Of a stretch of DNA of 64,000 nucleotides, positions 27,301 through 36,300 are shown in pieces. The translations under genes and the position numbers were made by a program. The DNA lies in the NCBI GenBank assembly GCA_023213315.1, contig JAKCPI010004278.1:62001-126000 (forward strand). Reading direction: 5' to 3'. The DNA comes from Euborellia annulipes (Eukaryota; Arthropoda; Insecta; Dermaptera; Anisolabididae). Below the pieces are notes generated by a model. That model was not told the DNA's origin. It searched no databases and saw nothing but the letters and a program-made list of their open reading frames with translations. How positions within the stretch are numbered: position 1 is the stretch's first letter; every line of letters begins with the position of its first letter.

Positions 27301-30300
27301 AACAGCTGGAAAATGAATGCTTGAACAAGGATAGGAAATGATCATGCAAAGTAGTAGTAAATGTCATTTTTAATCTAAATAAATAATTTCTCTCTAAACT
27401 TGAATATCTGTATAAGAAAAATTCACACAATTATCTAGATTCCCTTGTTAAATCCAAGGACTTGTTTGTGACATTGACCTTTAACGTTACCTTATGATAA
27501 TAATTAAAAAAAATTATGACTTACCTTTCAACCACCTGAACTTTCGTTCTCTTTGCTAGAAAATATTGAGACGCAATCCTTATTTTAATTATTATTAGGG
27601 TCCGACCGAAACAAGATTTTCAGCCGAAACCGAAACCGAATATTCGGCCTCAACCTTAGTTTCGGCCGAAACCGAAACTTGTATTTCCTATAAAATTTCT
27701 TTTTTCATTTACCTTTTTTTTTTTTTAAATTTTTTTCCCTCCCGTGAAAATCATTTTACCTTTTTTTCAGGGAGACAAAATTTTTTTTTTCTCCCTCAAG
27801 TGCAAATCATTTGACCTTTTTTTGTTTTTTTTTTGCATGCGAGTCTCATCCCATTTTTTCAGACTCTGGTTTCGGCTACTTTTTGGCCGAAACCGAAACT
27901 ACGGCCGAAACCAGGATTTTTGGCCGAAACTGGCCGAAACCGAATATTCGGTCGGTTCCTAATTATTATACTCTTTCGAAAATTGTAAATATTAAAAAAT
28001 TTGGTGTGACTGGGGCACAGCACACAACTTTCTCTTACTCTTTGTTAAGAGAAAGTTGTGTACCGTCCCATAGTACCTTCGTTCCAAACTTGCATTCTTC
28101 AAATAAACCATGGTTATTTTTCAAAATATTAATTTCATATTTGGATATTTTATACACAATAGAGAATCAGAAATAAATACAAAAGATAAGATATCATAAG
28201 AATTTTAAAAAAATTTTTAAAATGTAAAAAGTTCTAAAGGGGGACCTGACACCCTTTTGAATCGAAATTAACATGCCTATCCCCATAGGGATTTAACATT
28301 GGGTCTATGGAAAGAACAGCCGGAAAATGAAATTGAAAAATCTGAAATATCGTACATCAGTAAAGTGTACTTCAAACAATTTTCACGAAAAAAAATTTTA
28401 CTATCCAAATGGCTTAAATAAAATCATCGGACTGCCTAGGATCCGAACCCTCGACCCTTGGTATACAAGGCAGGCGCGCTACCAACTACTCCAAGCATTA
28501 AGTACAAGAGTAAAGTTTACTTCAAAACACTTTTAAAACAAAATGAGAATAAACATTTTAAAGAGCATGTAAAAAATAATTGATTTTTGAATTTTAAACA
28601 ATTTTCGTGGTGCGAATTTTGAACAAATTGAAAAATAAAACTAAAAAAGTACATCAGTAAAGTAATAATATTTTTTCGCCGATTTTGTTCAAAAGCTTAT
28701 TTTGAGTGTCCGGGAGGGTACCTAACTTAAATATAAAATTTCATTCCTGTAGCTAAATTCCTTCATGGTAAAAATCGTTACACACAGACAGGTAGACCAA
28801 TTTGCGGGACCCACTTTTTTGGACTCAGGGGACCTCAAAAAGTGTATATCCATCAAAATCTCGAAACGAATTTTTGACATGATCGCAATACTTTCTTCTA
28901 TATATTTCATATATAGGATAAGAGAAAGTAAAAATTAGGGTCAATCGATTCAGGAGTTGGGGCGGCAGGGAAAAGAAAGGAGCGGCGGAAAGGTTATTGA
29001 AGATCCTGAGGAGAAAAGTTATTTGTTCTCTTAACAATGACCAAGAAAATTTGTTACTTCTATTTTTGAATAATTTTCTCTGATAACATTCGAAGGTTAT
29101 TTTAATATTAATTGCATTTTCAGTTCGTTACTCTTTCCTTTCTTTTAAATTTTCTCTATTTAAGTCATTCATTTAAATAGATTAGAACGATGACTTATAT
29201 TATTTGGAATGCGATGTTTCATATTTTTTTTTTTTTTTGTATTGTAATCAATCGGCTTTAATATAAAAACTGATTGTATATTATCTACCCTCTTTTATTT
29301 TTGACTACTATTCAAAAGTACACCCCCCCCCCCCCCTTAAAACTTAAACAATAAGAAAAAAACAATGCCATATAAATTATAATCTTTGGATATATAGAAT
29401 TTTTATTTCAACATAACATTCTGATTTCCTGGAAGTTACTTATATAATCCCTTTTATTTTATATGTACTGCTCTATTTGATAAAACATGCATCAAAAGAG
29501 CAACAAAGCGATGGAAATTATCTTCAAAAATATTTTATTTTAATAAAATTCAAAGTTTCATGAAATAGCAACAAGAGTTATTTTCTAATAACAATATGGA
29601 TCAGCCAACCCCTAGTTAAGTTTTTGCACAATAAATCAATATCTTTATTTGACATATCAGATATATTTTTCATTTTAATGGCATAAACATAAAATACAAA
29701 TTTCCTATCAATTGACCTCTTTATATTATTTATGTTTAGATTTTTATTAAGAAAAAAAAAATAAACAATTTTTCAGATTCAAGTTTACTTAAAAAATTTC
29801 TCCAGACCTCTTTTTTTTTTAAATAAATATCCTAAATTTAAATATAGCTTTTAGTGATGATGATTCATCATCAGTTTGGAAATTCATATAAATTTCTCAT
29901 AAAATAAACCCTTTAAATATTCAAAAATAACTCAATCTTTTGATTTTTGTTTGTTACAGGTTCAGGACCGATTAGAAACTAGCCTGCCTCCTCCTCGGCC
30001 TGTGCATAGCGAATCAGCGTCCCTAAGGACTGAATTATCAACTGCATGTGGAAACCTCTCGAGAAATTCCGACGCGCAGGAGTTGGCCCAAATTTTACAC
30101 AACCCTCATCTCCAGGTGAATAGAGCACGCGTGCTTTGTCAAAATGTGCAATTCCTGATGATGTGATTTTCTAATTGCTAGCTCTACTCTAGCTTCCCAT
30201 TTCTATGTCTGAATTTGCTCTCTGATCTCTATCGAGGCATGGATGAAATTCAATTAATTTATGAGAACAAATCTGTTTCTCTTTGGTCACGTCAAATATT

Positions 30301-33300
30301 TTATTCCGCAAACATGTGTTTGAACTATCGCAATTCATGATAATTTGTCTTCAATTCTCAAATATTTCCATTTCTAAAAACTTTTGGCCAATGGAAAATA
30401 TTTTTTGCTTTTATTGTAATAGCCATAATGCCATAATTTTCAGTACAACAATGGTTGTTATGGATGGAAATCGCTCCACATTTCTATTCACGCAGGTTTA
30501 CACGCTACGATAAATGTTAGTAGCAATTTATCGTAACAATCGAATTGTTTCGATTTATCGTTGGGTGTAAACAGGACATTGTAGTTATTTATTGGAATTG
30601 GATGATTGATGTCTGCGAATTATAACGATTTCATTGCATTGAAGTCGATAGCTGTCGACAACGAAATATGACAATATATCGATAAATCTTTACGATTTAT
30701 CGTAGCCTGTAAACCTGCCTTGATGTAGCCTGCCTATATGATTGTATAAAGATGATTATAAAATTTATGTTCATGGCAAACTTATTAATATTGGATAGAA
30801 CAATTTCTAAAACAACCGTTGCTTAAACTGATATAATAGGGGTATTCATGATCTTGTATATACGACGTCCTATCGTCTTAAAAGTCTCCTATGTCTTCTA
30901 GTCTCTACTCTTTGAGTATACGATATAAGACATTTACCTCTCGTATTGCTAAATAGTACATACGACGGCCAGTGGCGGATTAATGCAATTTTGTCGGGGG
31001 GGGCGGTTTTTTTTTTTTATTTTTTTTTTATTTAAGGACTTTGAGGGCATCTATGGCCATTTAGACCCCTTTCCTATTTATTTAAATTGATTGGTAACAA
31101 ATTCTATTGAAATTAAAGCCCGGAAATCATAATTTCTTGAGATTACTAGTTTTTATAATATTGTGAATTTCTTCTCGGGGGGGGCGATCGCCCCCTCGCC
31201 CCCCCCCCTTTAATCCGCCCCTGACGACGGCCACAGGTCACTTATATCGTTGTCGTATGTTGTAAACCCAATTTCCGCCATTAGAAATGCCAAAGTTATA
31301 TTCTAACCTAAAAAGTGTTTGTGCAGTTTGTTTTCAAGTGTTTAGTGTGTTGTTTTGTTTGTTTCTCTTATTTATTTATTTAAAAATAAAAATGAATGAG
31401 ATATGTGAGACAATTTTAAAAAGAAAAAGACATTTAGTAAGTTATGAATGTTGTTCAATCTCACCGATAGTCATCAAATACGACATAGGACAAATTTATT
31501 TTTGGTCCGTTTGTTAACTTTTGTGCTAAACTGTTTACGATTTAAGACATTTAGGACAAAACACAAGATCATGAATACCCCTAATATCACACTGGTATTT
31601 AAAATAAAGCGGCCAAAAAATATTTTCCTTTGCCCCAAAGAAAATAACTTTCATTGCGAGCATCTTTGTTAAATTTATCAATTGCAGGCATTGCTTGAGT
31701 CCCACGATCAAGTCGCTGATACGAGGACATCTCCGCCACCTCCAGTTCTGCCTCCAGCACCTCCACCTTCAGTTATGGCTCAGGCCATTCGTGTTCTGGG
31801 TTTACGGAAAAATCCCGACGAACCTTTGGTAAATCTTTTATTATTATTACAATAATGAAACAAATTTAAAAAAAACCTCTTTTCTTTTTCTACTGCATGT
31901 TTATGCGAAATCTCAATATAGCCTATATAATATCACAATAAATTGGATCCTCTGTCAGATATTCGAAGTGAAACTTTTTTTTACAGGGACTCACAGTTCA
32001 AATTGATGAGTCTACCGGATGTCTGTGCGTTGCAAGAATACTCGCTGATGGTGTTATAGATCGTCAAGGCCTTCTCAATGTTGGCGATCAAATACTTGAA
32101 GTGAGTTTAAATAATAGTATTTCTTAAAATGTTGGAAATTTTGCCATTTATATAATTTAATCTCTTTCAGGTAAATGGTGAGCCAGTGACGACACCCGAA
32201 GAACTGCAAAATTTAGTTGCTGGAGCTGCTGATCACATCACTTTGAAGGTGGGCCCAGGAGCAAGTGGCCATCACCCTATAGGCTCTGGAAGATGCTATC
32301 TAAGGGCTCTCTTTGATTATGAACCCACAGAAGACTCCCTTTTACCGTGCAAACAAATCGGACTTTCTTTTAAACAGGGAGATATTCTTCGAGTCCTTGA
32401 TCAATCAGATCCCATTTGGTGGCAGGTAAGATTCATTCATTCTCTTATTATATTTCAAAAATAATAATATTCTTTTTTTTTGTTTTGTTTAAAGGCGACC
32501 TTAGCTAACACGCCGAATGGGAAAGTGGGTTTGATTCCTTCACTAGAACTTGAAGAAAGACGAAAGGCCTTTGTAAAACCAGAAGCTGATTACGTTCATA
32601 AAATTTCTATGTGCGGGGCTCGTGTAAGTTATTTAAATAATTTCCTATTTAATCCTCAAAATTTCTCGGATCTCTCTTGTTGCTTCTCTAATCTATTCTT
32701 AAAGCAATTATTGATAAAAAGAGCTAGAGATCCCGGGTTCCATTCCTGGTTTGAGTTCTCTAGCTCATCGGTTAGCATTTTACATAGCTTAGAAGAGATT
32801 ACACAGGTGAACAGAAAGTACCTTTTTTTTGTTGTCCGAGTATTTGAACCTATTCCTGAGTATTTGGGTAGCGCTGATTCCAAAAATGCCATCAGTTTTG
32901 CTCTTTTAGAGCTATAGAGAAAATAAAATTTTAATAGAAAATGTGCTCTAAAGCGGCTCTTATTTTGATTTACCTGGATTTTTTAAGGCGACACCTCTTA
33001 ACAATTTGCAGAAAGTTATAATACATATAAATTTTAAATTTCAGCCTAATTGGAGGTCATTTAGACGTGCCGCAAACGGCTAAAAGATTAGGAAAAATCG
33101 AATTTTTTGTTTTTTTTCCTAATAGAATTTTTTTGATCCCTGAATGCAAAAACATATTTTTTGATATTCTATAGTTTTTTTGCTTTCCAAAAATCATTCA
33201 TTCACGTAAATCTATTAAGTAATTACGAAATTATGAACAAAATAGTTAAATATATCTAAATAGATGTTTTTTTCCATGAGCTCTACTGTTGGGGAAAGAG

Positions 33301-36300
33301 CAAAGCGCCTAAAAGATAGGCAGCCAAAGTTTTTTTTACCAGACTTTGATAACAGGACCTGTTTTGTTTATAATTTCGTTAATTATTAACAGATTTTCAC
33401 GGATGAATGATTTTTGGAAAGCTAAGGAACTATAAAATATCGTTAAAATATATTTTTTTGCATTCAGGGATCAGAAAAATTGTTTTAGGAGTGTCCAAAG
33501 TAAAAAGAACTTGAAAAATTCGATTTTTCTTAATCTTTTGGCCGTTTGCGGCACGTCTAAATGACCTCTGATTTGGCTGAAACTTTAGATTTATATGTAT
33601 TATAACTATCTGCAAATTTTTAAGGGGTGTCGCCTTAAAAGATCCAGGTAATTCAAATTAAGAGCCGCTTTAGAGCACATTTTCTATTAAAATTTTATTT
33701 ACTCTAAATTAGACGTGATAGGGCGAAAGTGATGACATCTTTGGAATCAGCGCTACCCAAATACTCAGGAATAGGTTAAAATACTAGGGCAACAAAATGG
33801 CTGTTATTGCTAGCTGGCCAAACGGACTATCGTCCAAGCCATTTACAGAAAAAGAAGAAGAAATAAGCTTATATTTTGTCACTCTCAGATTGAATCTAAT
33901 AAACGGCCTCTGATATTTTCTTGAAATAGCTTATTATTATTAATATTTTCCAAAAACTTAACCCACCGATCTCCTGGTTTTATGTCAGGACAATTGATAT
34001 GCTCTGAATTCTCTGATTAATTGCATCAAAGTGGCTATTATTAATTATTTTACTTTAATTTATAAAAATTCTCTTTTTTTTAGGTTTCAAAAAAAAAACG
34101 CCGAGCCATGTACCAATCGAAATCGGCTTCCGACTTTGACAAAGCAGAGCTAATCCTCTATGAGGAGGTGACCCGGATGCCTCCTTTTCGTCGACGAACT
34201 CTCGCTTTGATAGGAAGCCAGGGTGTGGGTAGAAGAACACTCAAAAATCGACTTATTAATTCTGATTCCGAACGCTTTGGCGGCGTAGTGCCTTGTAGAT
34301 ATTAAATATATTTTACTTGTAAAATACCATTTATTTATCTAAAATAATAAAAAAATTTTAGATACTTCCCGGCCACCCCGTGTTCTTGAAGAAGAAGGAA
34401 AAGGATATCATTTTATTGATCGGATTGCAATGGAGGAAGATATTCGCCAACATAAATTCTTAGAATATGGCGAGCATAATACTCATCTCTATGGAACCAA
34501 ATTGGATTCTATTCGGGATGTGATCAAACAGGGGAAAATGTGTGTTTTAGATTGTAGTCCATCGGTAAGATATTTTATATTTATTTTTTTAGTTGTTTGA
34601 AAACCTCCAACTACCTACTATTTTAAACAAAGCCCTATCTAGTTAGTTGAATAAATAAAAATCTAGAGTGACTGGTCGCACAGCACACAACTTTCTCTTA
34701 CCTTCGGTAATTGTAAGTTGTGTTTTGTGTTTTGTGCTTGTCACGTCAGATTTTTTGTGTCGACATATATTTAGTTTCCGACAGTACGGTACTTTAGAAT
34801 TTCAAGATGTAAAATTTAGAAGTATGGGAACTTAAATAAGAATTCCTGGACCCCAAATAAATATATATTATTAAATACGAGTTATCGTTTAAGTCTTAAA
34901 TGGTCTGAGTTGCCGAAAATACTGCGTGGATGTGTGTAAGTGTGAGTGTTTAAAAAAAAAAATTAATTTAGAAAATCTATTGAAATATTAGTCTTTATTT
35001 TATTTTTATGAATTGAATTTCTAATCAATATGATGATCACTATTTATTGTTGGATCCTCAAGTTGAAATAATAACGCTTGTTCTGTATGAATTCTTAAGC
35101 CAAAATTTAATTCCACCATACAGTCGACATTTCGGGAGTCTACCTACCTTCTTCAGGACTAATGTCAGGGGCGTATATAAGGGGGGGGGGCCGAGGGGGC
35201 CCGGGCCCCCCCGAAATTTCCCAAACACATATACATATATAGGGATATACAGATATCAGCCCAACAAATTTTTCCGCAGGATGGACAACTTTGGTTCTGC
35301 AATATAAAAAAACTGTTCCGCAAAAAATTTCGTGTGAAAAAAAGTATAGTTTCTTAAAAAAAAATTTTCCTCAGAAAAATTTTTTGAGTTCGGCCCCCCC
35401 CCCCCGAAAAAAAATTTCTATATACGCCCCTGACTAATGTGGTTTTAGTTCTGAAGAAGGGAGGCGTTCAGACTCCCAAAACTAAAACCACATTAGTCCT
35501 GAAGAAGGTAGGGGTTCAGACTGCCGAAACGTCGACTGTATAGTGGAATTATTTAGATTTTGGCCTGAATAGACCTTCAGAACAAGCGTTATTATTTCAA
35601 TATCTGCACCAGGCTTTCCCGATCTTTATTTCTGAATTTGTTGTTTTGTTTCCCTATTTAATCGTAATAAAAAAAAAATATATATTTTATTTAGAAACAA
35701 AAGATACAGAATTTATTTATTTATTTATTTTTTTAAATTTTTTAGGCAGTGAAACTTTTACATAATTCGTCCGAATTTATGCCTTATGTGATTTTCATCG
35801 CTGCTCCTGGAATGGAACAAATGAAACATCTCTATGGTGTTGGATCTCAAAGAAATCTTGCTGTAAGTATTAAAAAAATTTTTACAAATACAAAAATAGA
35901 AATTTCTTTTTTTTATTTTTTTAAATTCATATTTTATGTATTATACAATTCGATCCTTAAAATTAATGTCAATTAGTAGAATGATTATTCCCTTGCTTGA
36001 GCTTGATGAATGGTGCATGATCCATGTCGTGTCCTTGTCTTTGTTCTAATTTAGTTTGATCGGCAAAGCAGTATTCGTTATTCTTCCCGTCGGGCAAGAA
36101 CTCTAGAATCGCTCGCTTCTCTTTATGAGGTATGTATTTTCGAATTTCATTTATTTCTTTTTTATTATATTTTACAAATAAAAGCATGTTTTTATCGTTT
36201 GAACTTGGAAGTATCATTAAGAAAGGCGAGGCTGTTTAATAATTTAATTCTCTTTACTGACGTTATTTTAAATCTCGTTGATATCCACCTATTTTTTCAA

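Noticed and set aside
27811..28176. 121-codon plus-strand ORF
   Set aside because: It starts in a CCGAAAC-repeat MITE and ends in R1; no domain.
32480..32917. Single 145-codon ORF across vari exon 7
   Set aside because: Only 32495-32623 is coding; the rest is read-through of intron 7 past the donor at 32624.
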